From positions 5,640,501 to 5,704,500 of the forward strand of contig NZ_CP098806.1 of assembly GCF_023822005.2 (NCBI RefSeq): a stretch of DNA of 64,000 nt. Reading direction: 5' to 3'. The notes under the pieces were generated by a model. The model was not told where the DNA came from, ran no database searches, and saw nothing but the letters and a program-made list of their open reading frames with translations. How positions within the stretch are numbered: position 1 is the stretch's first letter; each line of letters starts with the position of its first letter. Source of the DNA: Dyadobacter fanqingshengii (GTDB lineage Bacteria > Bacteroidota > Bacteroidia > Cytophagales > Spirosomataceae). Positions 8,302 through 18,804 of this stretch are shown piece by piece. Position numbers and translations under genes: made by a program.

Positions 8302-10962
8302 TTGGCAAAGGCACAAAAAGAAACTCCGCTTAATAAACAATACAATGAGATCAAGGCCAAGTATCCGGGGGCGCTGCTGCTTTTTCGTGTAGGGGACTTT
8401 TACGAAACCTTCGGAGAAGATGCCATACGCGCTTCGAAAATCCTGGGCATTGTGCTTACCCGCCGGAATAACGGTGGTGCGCACGAAGAACTGGCCGGTT
8501 TTCCCCATCATTCGCTTGATAATTATCTTCCAAAACTGGTCCGTGCAGGAGAGCGTGTGGCCATTTGCGATCAGCTGGAAGATCCCGCTACTGCAAAAGG
8601 CATCGTAAAAAGAGGCGTTACCGAACTGGTTACACCTGGCGTTTCGCTTAATGACAATGTGCTCGATACACGGAAAAACAACTATCTCGCTGCGGTCCAC
8701 ATTGGTCCTGACAATCTTTACGGAATTGCCTTTCTGGACATTTCGACAGGAGAGTTTATGACGGCGCAGGGCAATGCAGCTTATATCGATAAAATGCTGC
8801 AGGGTTTCAGCCCGGCCGAGGTGCTTTTTTGCAAAAGACATAAACAAGAATTCAATCAACTTTTCGGCGGAAAATATCATTCATTTCAGTTAGACGATTG
8901 GTGCTTCGGCTACGAATACGGTTATGAGCAGCTGATCGGCCATTTCCAGACGACAACATTAAAAGGTTTCGGGATTGAAGCGCTGCCAATGGGCATCATT
9001 GCGGCGGGTGTAATCCTCCATTACCTGCGGGAAACCGAGCATAAGGAGGTGGGTCACATCGGGCGCATAACACGTTTGGAAGAGGAAAAATACGTTTGGC
9101 TCGACCGCTTCACAGTAAGGAATCTCGAACTCGTTTATCCGCAGCAGGAAGGCGGCGTGCCCTTGATCCAGATCTTAGATCAAACCGTAACACCGATGGG
9201 TGCACGCTTGCTTCGAAAATGGATCGTTCTGCCATTAAAAGATAAATTAGCGATTGAAGATCGGCTGAATACAGTCGAGCATTTCCTGGAAAATGAGGAT
9301 CTGCATGACACAATAACACAGCATTTGAAGCAAATAGGGGACTTGGAAAGGCTTATTTCCAAAGTCGCTGTTAAGCGGATCAATCCACGTGAGCTTGTTC
9401 AGCTGAAAAAATCGCTGAAACAAATCGGTCCCGTGAAGGAGCTGATATCCGGGATAATCAATCAGGAAGAAGAAAAATCAAAAAAGGCGGGCAAGAAGCA
9501 AATTTCCACGCAGGCCATTGAAATACTCAAAAAATATGCGGATCAACTCAATCCCTGCAGTTTTTTGGTTGACAAAATTGAAAACGAGATCCGGGACGAT
9601 GCGCCAATCCTGACAAACCAGGGTCGCATTGTAAAAAGTGGGGTTAATCCCGAACTGGACGAGCTGCATGCGATTTCTTATGAAGGGAAAGATTATCTGA
9701 TCAAACTGCAAAACAGGGAGATTGAGCGGACGGGCATTGGATCGTTGAAAATAGCCTATAATAAGGTTTTTGGCTATTATCTTGAAGTGACGCACGCTCA
9801 TCAGAACAAAGTCCCCGCCGATTGGATCAGAAAGCAAACATTGGTCAACGCTGAACGCTACATTACGCCCGAGCTGAAAGAATACGAGGAAAAGATCCTG
9901 AATGCCGAGGATAAAATTTCGGCGATCGAATACCGGATTTTCAGTGAGCTGATGGCAATGGCGGCTGAATATGTGGGCACGGTCCAGCAGAATGCACTGG
10001 TGATTTCCACACTGGACGTACTAAGTTCATTCGCCACAGTTGCAAGGAAAAATAATTATACAAAACCCACCATCAGCGAGGGTAATGAGCTGGATATCAA
10101 GGATGGCCGTCACCCGGTTATCGAACAACAGCTTCCGTTAGGCGAAAGTTATGTGCCCAACGACCTCTTCCTGGACGATGTGGTGCAACAAATTATTATT
10201 ATTACCGGCCCAAACATGGCTGGTAAGTCGGCGCTTTTGAGGCAGACTGCATTAATCGTGCTGATGGCGCAAATGGGTTGTTATGTTCCCGCAAAATCGG
10301 CCAAGATTGGGTTGGTCGACAAGATTTTCACGCGGGTTGGAGCCAGCGACAATCTGAGCCGTGGCGAAAGTACATTCATGGTGGAAATGACTGAAACGGC
10401 CAGCATTTTGAATAATTTGAGCAACCGGAGCCTGATCCTGATGGACGAAATCGGGCGGGGAACCAGCACTTATGATGGCGTTTCCATCGCATGGGCCATT
10501 GCGGAGTATCTGCATAATCAGGCGGATTGCAGGCCAAAAACGTTGTTTGCGACACATTATCATGAATTAAACCAGCTTACCGAAGATTTTCCTCGCATTA
10601 AAAATTTCAATGTAGCGGTGAAAGAAGTGGATAATAAAGTGATCTTCCTGCGCAAATTAAAACCAGGCGGAAGCGCACATAGTTTTGGTATCCACGTGGC
10701 GCAGATTGCCGGTATGCCGCAGCTTATCGTGTTGAGAGCCAGTGAGATTATGCAGCATTTGGAGAAAGATCATGTCACGCACGAGCATAAGAAAAGAGTT
10801 AAGGAAATCCCAAAAAATAACTTTCAGCTCAGCATTTTCGAACCGGCCGATCCGCGTATGGAAGAATTGAAGGAAAAATTGTCGCTCGTGGACGTAAACA
10901 CATTGTCACCCATTGAAGCGCTTTTGAAGCTGAATGAATTTCAGAAAATAGTCAGGAAATAA
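8302..10962 (+). CDS. mutS: DNA mismatch repair protein MutS
   Basis: 886 residues, normal for MutS. The mismatch-binding F-x-E motif is present (FYE, 33-35), the connector, core and clamp domains follow, and the ATPase has Walker A GPNMAGKS (about 636-643), a Walker [15 protein letters not shown] region (about 712) and the ATHYHEL segment. Recognises mispairs and recruits MutL. The start is TTG at 8302; no in-frame ATG exists before the F-x-E motif. It has its own consensus promoter (8240-8269). mutL is not in the window. Confidence 0.97.
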   Translation: MAKAQKETPLNKQYNEIKAKYPGALLLFRVGDFYETFGEDAIRASKILGIVLTRRNNGGAHEELAGFPHHSLDNYLPKLVRAGERVAICDQLEDPATAKGIVKRGVTELVTPGVSLNDNVLDTRKNNYLAAVHIGPDNLYGIAFLDISTGEFMTAQGNAAYIDKMLQGFSPAEVLFCKRHKQEFNQLFGGKYHSFQLDDWCFGYEYGYEQLIGHFQTTTLKGFGIEALPMGIIAAGVILHYLRETEHKEVGHIGRITRLEEEKYVWLDRFTVRNLELVYPQQEGGVPLIQILDQTVTPMGARLLRKWIVLPLKDKLAIEDRLNTVEHFLENEDLHDTITQHLKQIGDLERLISKVAVKRINPRELVQLKKSLKQIGPVKELISGIINQEEEKSKKAGKKQISTQAIEILKKYADQLNPCSFLVDKIENEIRDDAPILTNQGRIVKSGVNPELDELHAISYEGKDYLIKLQNREIERTGIGSLKIAYNKVFGYYLEVTHAHQNKVPADWIRKQTLVNAERYITPELKEYEEKILNAEDKISAIEYRIFSELMAMAAEYVGTVQQNALVISTLDVLSSFATVARKNNYTKPTISEGNELDIKDGRHPVIEQQLPLGESYVPNDLFLDDVVQQIIIITGPNMAGKSALLRQTALIVLMAQMGCYVPAKSAKIGLVDKIFTRVGASDNLSRGESTFMVEMTETASILNNLSNRSLILMDEIGRGTSTYDGVSIAWAIAEYLHNQADCRPKTLFATHYHELNQLTEDFPRIKNFNVAVKEVDNKVIFLRKLKPGGSAHSFGIHVAQIAGMPQLIVLRASEIMQHLEKDHVTHEHKKRVKEIPKNNFQLSIFEPADPRMEELKEKLSLVDVNTLSPIEALLKLNEFQKIVRK

Positions 10963-11007
10963 CTCAATGCACTTTATAATTTACCAATTTAATCTCCTAT
11001 CCCTTTT

Positions 11008-12198
11008 ATGAAAAACTCGACGCGTTTTCAATTGATGGCCATGATGTTCCTGCTCTATTTTATATGGGGATCATGGTACGGGCAAATGAGTAAATACCTG
11101 TTTACGGCCCTGGGGGCAAGTGGAGCGCAGGTTGGAAATGCTTATGCTGCTTTTTCGATTGCGCAGATCATCGCTCCATTTTTCGTCGGAATGATCGCCG
11201 ACCGTTATTTTGCCGCGCAAAAAGTGCTGGGCGTTTTGAGTCTGGCCGGTGCAGCCCTTCTTTTTGTACTTACGGGCGTTGACGATCCGGACAACTTTTT
11301 TTGGATTATCCTGGCTTACTGTATTTCTTTCGCGCCGATGATGTCGCTTACGACTTCAATCGCCATGCAGCAGGTGACTAATTCCGAGAAAGATTTCCCT
11401 GCTATACGCGTTATGGGAACGGTTTCCTGGATTGTGGTTTCCAATATTATCGGCTATTATGGCTTTGGGGACAATGTAATGATATTCAAAATCTCAATGG
11501 TTGCATCCGCATTCTTGGGTGTTTATTCATTCTTTTTGCCAGATACCCCTCCGAAACCAAGTACAAAAACGTCCTTTTCGGACATCTTGGGTCTAGATGC
11601 ATTCAAACTTTTTAAAGACCGTTCCTTTGCGATATTTTTTATCTCTTCCTTGCTGATCTGCATTCCCTTGTCGTTTTATTACGCCATGGCTAACCCCTCA
11701 CTCACCGATTCGGGTATGACCAATGTGGAGAACAAAATGTCGTTGGGACAAGCTTCGGAAGTTGTTTTCATGCTGTTAATTCCACTCGCTTTTACGCGTT
11801 TGGGGGTTAAATGGATGTTGGTTGTAGGTTTGATAGCGTGGATTATTCGTTTCATCGGTTTCGGTTATGGGGATGTGAATAATGAATGGCTGCTTTACAT
11901 GGCAATTATCCTGCACGGAGTTTGTTACGACTTCTTCTTTGTGACCGGGCAGATATATACTGATAGCAAAGCGGGCGAGAAATACCGTTCTTCTGCCCAG
12001 GGACTTATTTCAATTGCCACTTATGGAATTGGAATGGGCATTGGTTCATGGCTTGCCGGCATCGTTGCCGACATGTATACCGTTAATGGTGTTAAAGATT
12101 GGACAAGCATCTGGATGGTGCCTGCCGGTATTGCGGCGGTTGTATTAGTGCTTTTTGTGCTGTTCTTTAAAGACAACAAAGTGAAAGCGGCTGCGTAG
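11008..12198 (+). CDS. MFS transporter, nucleoside:H+ symporter (NHS) type
   Basis: 396 residues with about twelve hydrophobic helices. The N-terminus (LLYFIWGSWYGQMSKYL) and the GMIADRYFAAQKVLG loop between TM2 and TM3 resemble NupG/XapB-like nucleoside permeases of the inner membrane, which are common in Bacteroidota. The substrate is inferred from family resemblance only. It follows mutS by 45 bp and ends before a strong bidirectional terminator. Confidence 0.75.
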   Translation: MKNSTRFQLMAMMFLLYFIWGSWYGQMSKYLFTALGASGAQVGNAYAAFSIAQIIAPFFVGMIADRYFAAQKVLGVLSLAGAALLFVLTGVDDPDNFFWIILAYCISFAPMMSLTTSIAMQQVTNSEKDFPAIRVMGTVSWIVVSNIIGYYGFGDNVMIFKISMVASAFLGVYSFFLPDTPPKPSTKTSFSDILGLDAFKLFKDRSFAIFFISSLLICIPLSFYYAMANPSLTDSGMTNVENKMSLGQASEVVFMLLIPLAFTRLGVKWMLVVGLIAWIIRFIGFGYGDVNNEWLLYMAIILHGVCYDFFFVTGQIYTDSKAGEKYRSSAQGLISIATYGIGMGIGSWLAGIVADMYTVNGVKDWTSIWMVPAGIAAVVLVLFVLFFKDNKVKAAA

Positions 12199-12219
12199 AT
12201 TCCGTTTAGCATTCCAATA

Positions 12220-12253
12220 AAAAACCCTGTAAGATTTCGTCTTACAGGGTTTT
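12220..12253. terminator. Bidirectional intrinsic terminator
   Basis: AAAACCCTGTAAG (12221-12233) pairs with CTTACAGGGTTTT (12241-12253) around a 7-nt loop. It serves the plus-strand MFS gene and, in reverse, the minus-strand RRM gene that ends at 12271. Confidence 0.92.
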
Positions 12254-12270
12254 GCTATTTTTGGCAATTA

Positions 12271-12882
12271 TTAATCGTCATCATCATCGTCACCAATGTT
12301 GCGGGTGTAATTTTTGGATCCGCCTCCTCCTTTTTTGTAATCCCCGCCACCTTTTCCAAAACGGTCGTCAGATCTTGATTTTCCTCCGAATCCGCCTTTA
12401 TCGCCATAACCGCCGCTATGGCTACGGTCGCTGCTTCTATATCGGTCATTACTTCCACCTCCTGAACTTTTGTCACCACCAGAATAGCCTCCACCGCCAC
12501 TGTATCCACCGCCTCCGCTATATCCGCCTCCTGTGCTGCTTGGGCTGCTAGGCCTGTCGGTGCCGGTGCTGCCACCTTCCGTGCGCGGAGGTCTGTTAAA
12601 CCCTCCTTCTCTTCTTGGCGCAGGCGCATCACCTCTTGCTTCTTTTTTCTGCGATTCGTTTACTACCAGCGGTCGTCCGTACATATCGGCGCCGTTCAAA
12701 TTGTTGATAGCCAGCCTTGCTTCTTCTTCATCCGGCATTTCAACAAAGCCGAAACCTTTGCTTTGACGTGTAATCTTGTCAATGATAATTTTCGCGGAGC
12801 TCACTGTTCCAAATTTTTCGAAAGCTTCACGCAGTTCGCTTTCCTTCAATTTAAAAGAAAGACTCCCAACAAAAATGTCCAT
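12271..12882 (-). CDS. Glycine-rich RNA-binding protein with one RRM domain
   Basis: 203 residues. A single RRM occupies about 1-80, with RNP2 IFVGSL (3-8) and RNP1 KGFGFVEM (42-49). The rest is disordered: Arg/Gly-rich, with three tandem GGGGYS units, Ser/Asp/Arg runs and a C-terminus of six Asp. This architecture matches the short RRM proteins of cyanobacteria and Bacteroidota, which bind RNA and are often cold-induced; target RNAs are unknown. Regulation is not visible here. The acidic tail is unusual next to the basic middle. Confidence 0.88.
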   Translation of the reverse strand: MDIFVGSLSFKLKESELREAFEKFGTVSSAKIIIDKITRQSKGFGFVEMPDEEEARLAINNLNGADMYGRPLVVNESQKKEARGDAPAPRREGGFNRPPRTEGGSTGTDRPSSPSSTGGGYSGGGGYSGGGGYSGGDKSSGGGSNDRYRSSDRSHSGGYGDKGGFGGKSRSDDRFGKGGGDYKKGGGGSKNYTRNIGDDDDDD

Positions 12883-12921
12883 GGAAACGACTTGTTTGAT
12901 TAATTTAGTTTATAAATATAT

Positions 12922-13752
12922 TTATTTTAACTGATAAGCTACAACACCATTTTTAGCGAATGTTGGCACGTAAACGATTTTGTTAACCGAATCGTAGCCA
13001 ATGTCTGCCGAATTTGTTTTGTCAGCCGTGGTATCCAGCAACTTTTGCGTAGTGCCATCTGATTTTACATAATAAACTACGCCAGCCCAGCACGAAACGA
13101 TGTATTCGCCCGGAACTACCTGCTCAATCCCATCCGTGCTTTTATCCATTCCTTCGGCTATAATGGTTACCTTTTTATCCGTGCCAAGCCGTTTCAATGT
13201 GCCGCTATCAGCAATCAGCAGGTCTGAACCAACTGCTAGCAAGCCATTTGGACCGTTTAGGCCTTCCATATAAGTTGAAACTTTCCCGTCCTTGATCAAG
13301 TGAACTTTCTTCGTGCTGGAATCTGAAACGTAAATATTTCCTTTTGCGTCAATTGTCAGGTCATTAAGGAACACCGATCCTTCAACCGCATGTTTCTTTA
13401 AAATTTTACCTGTTTTGATATCTATTTCCACCACATCCGTGACGTCGGAAACGTAAAGCTTGTTACCCGCAACGCCCATGCCTTTCGGCGCATGCAGTCC
13501 GGTGATCCAGTCTTTATTTATAATCTTGCCATCCAGCCCCACTTTTCCGATCGCGCCTTTTCCATCTTTCTCGCCTGGTTTTCCATCAATCTGCGCTACA
13601 TACAAGATCTTGTCTTTGGCACTGTAAAGAACAGATTCAGGAATCGGAAGTGATGCTTCACTTGCCCAAATCTGTGTAAGTGAGTGCTGTGCATTTGCGG
13701 ATATCGCAGCCAGCAGCAATGATGCAGTAAGTAGTATTTGACTGGGTTTCAT
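12922..13752 (-). CDS. SMP-30/gluconolactonase/LRE-like exported beta-propeller protein
   Basis: 276 residues from the ATG at 13752, where a clear signal peptide begins (MKPSQILLTASLLLAAISANA); a longer frame to 13824 would bury it. The mature protein shows repeated propeller blades of the SMP-30/NHL kind (GKIYVSDSS-like 'GNIYVSD', 'GPNGLLAVGSDLLIADSG'). Likely a periplasmic lactonase-like or ligand-binding propeller; catalytic residues cannot be assigned by eye. It lies on the minus strand downstream of the DUF1080 gene (136-bp gap), so a shared role in sugar metabolism is possible. Confidence 0.75.
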   Translation of the reverse strand: MKPSQILLTASLLLAAISANAQHSLTQIWASEASLPIPESVLYSAKDKILYVAQIDGKPGEKDGKGAIGKVGLDGKIINKDWITGLHAPKGMGVAGNKLYVSDVTDVVEIDIKTGKILKKHAVEGSVFLNDLTIDAKGNIYVSDSSTKKVHLIKDGKVSTYMEGLNGPNGLLAVGSDLLIADSGTLKRLGTDKKVTIIAEGMDKSTDGIEQVVPGEYIVSCWAGVVYYVKSDGTTQKLLDTTADKTNSADIGYDSVNKIVYVPTFAKNGVVAYQLK

Positions 13753-13888
13753 GTGATTCAGTTGTATTTTTCGATACTTACTCAAAGCTAAATAAAAATG
13801 GCCAAAACAGTTGGTTATGGCCATTTTTAAATTTTTTTTATAATTAGCTTCTGTTCTCTCTGATTTTCAGCAAGGAATAGAGCAAACC

Positions 13889-16800
13889 TTATTTTTTTCT
13901 CTTCTTCTTTGAAGCCGAAACACTTGGTTCAGCAGCTGTTTTCGTAAGGTCCGCGATCCGGATGTTTCTGAATTTCAGTTCCGAGCCGTGGCCTAGAAAG
14001 CCCAAATGTCCGCTGGTGCGCTTCAATCCAGGATGTTCTTTGTGGTCCACTGTGCCATTCTTGCTTGCTTCAGCCAAATCTCCGTCCAGGATGACGGTGC
14101 CGTTCAATGTTACTTTGATCTTGGAACCTTGCACGCGAACTTCTTCATAGTTCCACTCGCCCATCGGTTTCAAAAAACCTCTTTTCGCAGGGATAATGCC
14201 ATATGCCGAGCCATGATACTGATATTCGTGCAGGTCTTTATAAATGTCGGCATCATTGTCCAGGATTTGGATTTCCGTTCCCACATAAGCCGCGTCGCCT
14301 TCCATCGGCGTCCTGATTCCGAGCCCATTATTAGCTCCCGGTGTTAGTTGGAATTCAAAACGGAAGTCGAAATCGCTGTATTCGTCTTTGGTATACAAAT
14401 TTCCCTTGCCGCCTTTCTTGGGATCAACAACCAATGCGCCGTTTTCGATGAAATAATCGGTGCGGTTTCCTACCCAGTTGAACATATCCGTTCCGTCGAA
14501 AAGTACTTTAAATCCTACTTTTTGCTCAGCTTCCGACAATGTAAAGGGTTCAGGACGAGCGATCTCGCGCACATAAACATCCCGGTAGTTGATCTGATTT
14601 CCATGTGCCTGCAACTCGATCTGTTCTTTGGCGAAAATAGGCAGGTTACGGTCCCAATAATTTTCCAGGATCACATTATCCACCACATTCTCGCCATTCA
14701 GATCCACAGAAACGCGGTCGCCGATCATGGTAATGTGGAATGTGTTCCAGTCGCCAATGGCGTTATCAGCGAGTTTGGACGGTTTGCTTGGATTTTTTTG
14801 GTTGTTATACAAGCCGCCGGAACCCACTTGCGCGCCCACGCTCACACGTGACGTGTCCCAGATCTGCACCTGAGGCGTTCCACGCAAATACACACCCGCA
14901 TCGCCATCTTTTTGAATTTTCCAGTCCACAAACATTTCAAAATCACCATATTGCTTCACTGTGGCCAGGTTGTCGCCATGTCCCGAGAAAACCAGTTCTC
15001 CATCTTTGGCAAACCAATCCTTATTAGCCGCCTCGTCCGCCTTTTTTTGTTTGTAAGCCAAACTATCCGCGCTCATCTTGCCGCGTGCAATCGGGTTTTC
15101 AACAAGACCTTTCCAGCCGGAAAGATCTTTTCCATTAAACAATGCTACAAAACCTTCGTCTTTTGGAAGCTCAGACAAATGTCTTTTAATCGATTCTCTC
15201 TGATATTCGGCATCTTTTCCTTTCAGCACAGATGCTGTTTTGGTAAGCAAATCACGAATTTCGGCGCTGTAAAAATTCTTGTTAGCAAGCGCGATTGACA
15301 TCACAGCCTGTGCAGCCGCCTGCTCCGTTGCCGGGTTAGCCAGATATTTTCCTGCAAAAAGCAATGCATTGAATGTTCTCAAACGAGGCAGTTCTTTCAG
15401 GATAGCTATTTTTTGAGAATCCGTTTTTGCCAAAGTCATTGCCTCGCGAAGCATCAGAACCTTGTTAACAGGCGTCCTGGTCGATTTCGCAGTGGCAGCA
15501 ACATATCCGGTCAAGGCTGCATTAAACTCGTCGGCATCCGTCGCCTTTTTTGCAATGTTCAAAAGCTCACTGGCAACGCTTGCGTCAGACCAGGCCGACA
15601 ATGCTGCAATTGCAGCTTTCTTTGATTTAGCATCGCCGCTATTATATGTAGAAACGACTGAATTCGCCGCAGTTTTGCCTCCTATGCTTGCCAAAACGGC
15701 CAGATAATTCGAATGTTTATCAGCCGGAGAAGCCTGCATTTGTTTTAAAATCGCATCCGTCTGCGCCTTTGTGTCGCCAGCTCCTTTCACGCCAGCAGCC
15801 ACCGCTTTTTGAATGGCAGCCATTTGCTCCGCATCGCTCACTGTGTTGAGCAAAGTGTACATCTGAGGCAGATCATTCGTAGTAGTCAGCGATTTCAGCG
15901 CGGTGTAAGCAGATTTTGAAACTTCTGCATTCGGGCTTTTGAGCAATGCAAACACATTACTCAGCTTGGAACTGGCTTCGCGTGCTGCCAAAACGTCGAT
16001 GGCCGCGGATTGTCCTGGTGCCGGAAGTGTTGGTAAGGCTGCCGCCAATTGATTTACAACCGCATCGCCTTTAATAGTTAACAAACTGCTTTTAACCGCA
16101 GCAACTTCATCTGCATTCGCAGTTTTTAAAACAGTGATCAAACCTGGAAGACTTTTCTCCTGACCAATTTTTCCCGCTGCCCAAATCGCAGCCATTTTCA
16201 CTTTGCTATCCTTGGAAGTCAACGATTTCTGGATTGTAGGCAATGCATCGACGGAGTTGGCATGGCCCAGCATGGTGATAATCTCAGCCTGCACTTCCGG
16301 TTTGGCTTTTTTCATGGCATTAAGCCAAGGTGTTGTGCCGTCTGCCATCAGGTATTTTTGGCCCAATTTTAATGCAGCAATCCTATATTCAGGATCTGCA
16401 TTTTGCAGTGCGCTCACCAGAACAGGAACGGATTCACGCTTTTTAATGTCGGAATAAATTTTCAAAGCCGATGAACGTGTTGGCGTTTGCTTCACGTCCG
16501 GCGTGATTTTAAGCAATGCTAACGCCGCTTTTTCAGCGGCAGGCGCGTTGCCATTTTCAGCTAAGCGAGCCAGATATTTGAGATAAACGGCCGTTGCGTC
16601 CGATTCGTCGTAACCGAAATTTGCCTTTTGGGCAGCAGCCAATAATATCTGTTCGGAAGAAGGTGCGCCGATTTCCGACAATGCAAATAAGCTCACTTTG
16701 CGCAAAAGCAGATCTTCGTTCACCGCCATTTTTTCAATGATTGAAGAGGCTTCTTTGTAACGTGTACCACCCAATGCTTCAATAATCGCGATTTTCGTGC

Positions 16801-17326
16801 TTTCGGGAGCGCCTTCCAGGCTTTGTAATAATGCAGCCCCGGCAGCAGGCGAACCAATCCGGGCCAATGTTCTCGAAGCCGGACCTGAAAGTCTTTCGTC
16901 CTTCAAATAAGATTTCAAAACCTCGACAGACTCATCTTTGCCGACGGTCTGCAATTGATAAATCAGGAAGTTTTTGCTATCCAGATCGCTTACTTTGGAT
17001 AATGCTTCTCCATAAGCCTCAGCCGCTATTTTACGAAAATCTTCTTTTCCTGCCTGTGAAGCATAGTAAGTGAACCCGCCGATGGCATATTGAATTTTGG
17101 TGTTATCCCCTTTGCCCAGCGGCGTCAGCATGGATGCAATCTGGACCAATCCCGGCTTGCCGAGCTGGCCAAGTTCTTCCATGTTTTTCTTTAAAGCAGC
17201 CTCGTTCTGGGAAGGGAATTTGGACAATAGTGCTTTGGCTTTTGTCGCCAGCGCGTCGTCCGTTTGGGCCCATGCCTGCGAGAGTAACATGCAGAGGGCC
17301 AGAATGGTATATATGTTTCTTTTCAT
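13889..17326 (-). CDS. Exported HEAT-repeat protein with two DUF1080 (3-keto-disaccharide hydrolase) domains
   Basis: 1145 residues. Signal peptide (about 1-20, ending AWA before Q), a long alpha-helical region of HEAT-like repeats (about 25-700), then two DUF1080 domains: the first from FVALFNGKDLSGW (about 722-922), the second from FKVLFDGTDMFNW (about 937-1128). The tail is Lys/Arg-rich. DUF1080 domains are concanavalin-like and include enzymes that hydrolyse 3-keto-glycosides. The partner gene 50 bp upstream encodes a Tat-exported Gfo/Idh/MocA oxidoreductase that could make the 3-keto substrate. The HEAT part may be a docking scaffold. DUF1080 assignment is firm, substrate unknown. Confidence 0.85.
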   Translation of the reverse strand: MKRNIYTILALCMLLSQAWAQTDDALATKAKALLSKFPSQNEAALKKNMEELGQLGKPGLVQIASMLTPLGKGDNTKIQYAIGGFTYYASQAGKEDFRKIAAEAYGEALSKVSDLDSKNFLIYQLQTVGKDESVEVLKSYLKDERLSGPASRTLARIGSPAAGAALLQSLEGAPESTKIAIIEALGGTRYKEASSIIEKMAVNEDLLLRKVSLFALSEIGAPSSEQILLAAAQKANFGYDESDATAVYLKYLARLAENGNAPAAEKAALALLKITPDVKQTPTRSSALKIYSDIKKRESVPVLVSALQNADPEYRIAALKLGQKYLMADGTTPWLNAMKKAKPEVQAEIITMLGHANSVDALPTIQKSLTSKDSKVKMAAIWAAGKIGQEKSLPGLITVLKTANADEVAAVKSSLLTIKGDAVVNQLAAALPTLPAPGQSAAIDVLAAREASSKLSNVFALLKSPNAEVSKSAYTALKSLTTTNDLPQMYTLLNTVSDAEQMAAIQKAVAAGVKGAGDTKAQTDAILKQMQASPADKHSNYLAVLASIGGKTAANSVVSTYNSGDAKSKKAAIAALSAWSDASVASELLNIAKKATDADEFNAALTGYVAATAKSTRTPVNKVLMLREAMTLAKTDSQKIAILKELPRLRTFNALLFAGKYLANPATEQAAAQAVMSIALANKNFYSAEIRDLLTKTASVLKGKDAEYQRESIKRHLSELPKDEGFVALFNGKDLSGWKGLVENPIARGKMSADSLAYKQKKADEAANKDWFAKDGELVFSGHGDNLATVKQYGDFEMFVDWKIQKDGDAGVYLRGTPQVQIWDTSRVSVGAQVGSGGLYNNQKNPSKPSKLADNAIGDWNTFHITMIGDRVSVDLNGENVVDNVILENYWDRNLPIFAKEQIELQAHGNQINYRDVYVREIARPEPFTLSEAEQKVGFKVLFDGTDMFNWVGNRTDYFIENGALVVDPKKGGKGNLYTKDEYSDFDFRFEFQLTPGANNGLGIRTPMEGDAAYVGTEIQILDNDADIYKDLHEYQYHGSAYGIIPAKRGFLKPMGEWNYEEVRVQGSKIKVTLNGTVILDGDLAEASKNGTVDHKEHPGLKRTSGHLGFLGHGSELKFRNIRIADLTKTAAEPSVSASKKKRKK

Positions 17327-17376
17327 TAAATGTCAAGGATGGAAATGAGTGGATGCAGGTTTTAGAATAACACGGA

Positions 17377-18651
17377 TCAAATGGTCCATGGGCCGCGCAT
17401 GGGCTGATTAATCAATCGGTTTGCACCTTCATCATCGATAAATTCCTGTTTTTCAGGGTCAAATTTGAGAGAACGTCCTAACCGGAGCGCCGCAAGTCCC
17501 ATGTTCACAATCGTGCAGGAACGGTGGCCATTCTCTTCGTTCAGCGCAAATTTCTTGCGGTTTTTGACAGCATCCACAAAGTCGGTTACCTGTGGTTCGG
17601 GATCGGGGAATGCAGCCAGTTTCTTTTCGAGATCAGGAATGTCAGACTGGAAATTAGGGAAAAGCTTGCCCTTCGGACCTTCAATGTAAGCCACTTTTTC
17701 ATCTTTTGCTTCTCCGTCCAGAACGATCTGACAGCCATCGGCATAGGTGTAAGTGATTCGACGCCAGGTTCCTACTGCTTCTGTATGTTGCTGAGGAGCG
17801 TCCACTTCCACGCTTACCGGACTTGTATCGTCTTTTCCGAGGAAATATTGGATCGGGTCAATGTAATGCTGGCCCATATCGCCGAGTCCGCCGCCGTCAT
17901 AATCCCAGTAGCCCCGGAATGTCTGGTGCACACGGTGCTCGCTATAAGGTTTGTAAGGCGCAGGTCCAAGCCACATTTCGTAATCCAGCTCGGCCGGAAC
18001 GGGCTGCGGAACATTGTTTGTGTTGCCTACCCAATAAAATTTCCAGTCAAAACCCGTGTGCTTGCTTACTGTCACCTTCAATGGCCAGCCTAGCAAGCCG
18101 CTTTGAACCAACTTTTTTATTGGTTTCACAGGCGTTCTCATGCCGTAAAAATTGTCTTGAAACCGGAACCAGGTGTTCAAACGGAAAATACGTCCGTGCT
18201 GCTGAACCGCTTCCACAAGTCTTTTTCCCTCGCCTATTGTGCGTGTCATTGGTTTTTCGCACCACACATCTTTTCCGGCGCGGGCGGCGTCCGCGGCAAT
18301 GATCCCGTGCCAATGCGGCGGCGTGGCCACGTGCACAATGTCAACTTCGGGAAGCTGGATCACCTCACGGTAATCGGAGAAGGTTTTAACGCCTTTATCT
18401 ACCATGCCCACGGCTATATCCAGGTGTTTTTTGTCCACATCACAAAGCGCAACGACTTTGGTGCCTGCGTAGGGAATGTGTCCGCGACCCATGGAACCCG
18501 TGCCGACAATGGCTTTGGTCAACTGGTCGCTGGGTGCGATGAAACCTTTGCCCAAAACATGGCGGGGAACAATGGAAAAAGTGGCCAGCGTCGCCAGCGA
18601 GCCTTTGATAAAGGTCCGTCTGGACGCAGAAGTGCCCGTCTTTTCTTTCAT
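17377..18651 (-). CDS. Tat-exported Gfo/Idh/MocA family oxidoreductase
   Basis: 424 residues. Twin-arginine signal SRRTFIKG (10-17) followed by a hydrophobic stretch. The Rossmann domain has GTGSMGRGH, an acidic residue after the second strand (VVALCDVD), and the family motif WCEKPMT (about 128-134). The C-domain has GGGLGDMGQHYID (about 235-247), where the family carries a catalytic His. Such exported enzymes oxidise or reduce sugars with a tightly held nicotinamide cofactor. It heads a two-gene operon with the HEAT/DUF1080 protein (50-bp gap), supporting an extracytoplasmic 3-keto-sugar route. Confidence 0.88.
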   Translation of the reverse strand: MKEKTGTSASRRTFIKGSLATLATFSIVPRHVLGKGFIAPSDQLTKAIVGTGSMGRGHIPYAGTKVVALCDVDKKHLDIAVGMVDKGVKTFSDYREVIQLPEVDIVHVATPPHWHGIIAADAARAGKDVWCEKPMTRTIGEGKRLVEAVQQHGRIFRLNTWFRFQDNFYGMRTPVKPIKKLVQSGLLGWPLKVTVSKHTGFDWKFYWVGNTNNVPQPVPAELDYEMWLGPAPYKPYSEHRVHQTFRGYWDYDGGGLGDMGQHYIDPIQYFLGKDDTSPVSVEVDAPQQHTEAVGTWRRITYTYADGCQIVLDGEAKDEKVAYIEGPKGKLFPNFQSDIPDLEKKLAAFPDPEPQVTDFVDAVKNRKKFALNEENGHRSCTIVNMGLAALRLGRSLKFDPEKQEFIDDEGANRLINQPMRGPWTI

Positions 18652-18804
18652 TAGTTAAGGATATTTAGGAAGTAAAATTAATTAGCAGAAGGTGAATTTA
18701 GGATAATAATCAGAATGTAGCAAAGCAGCAATTTGGAATGGAAATATTAAAAGCCGATTACTTTATAATGAACCAGGATTTCCTTTAACATTCCTATTTC
18801 ATGC

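Noticed and set aside
12255..12632. Alternative minus-strand frame in the Gly-rich region
   Set aside because: Arises from the repetitive Gly codons; the RRM frame explains the DNA.
18103..18654. 183-codon frame opposite the Gfo/Idh gene
   Set aside because: Antisense shadow; the minus frame has a Tat signal and clear Rossmann motifs.
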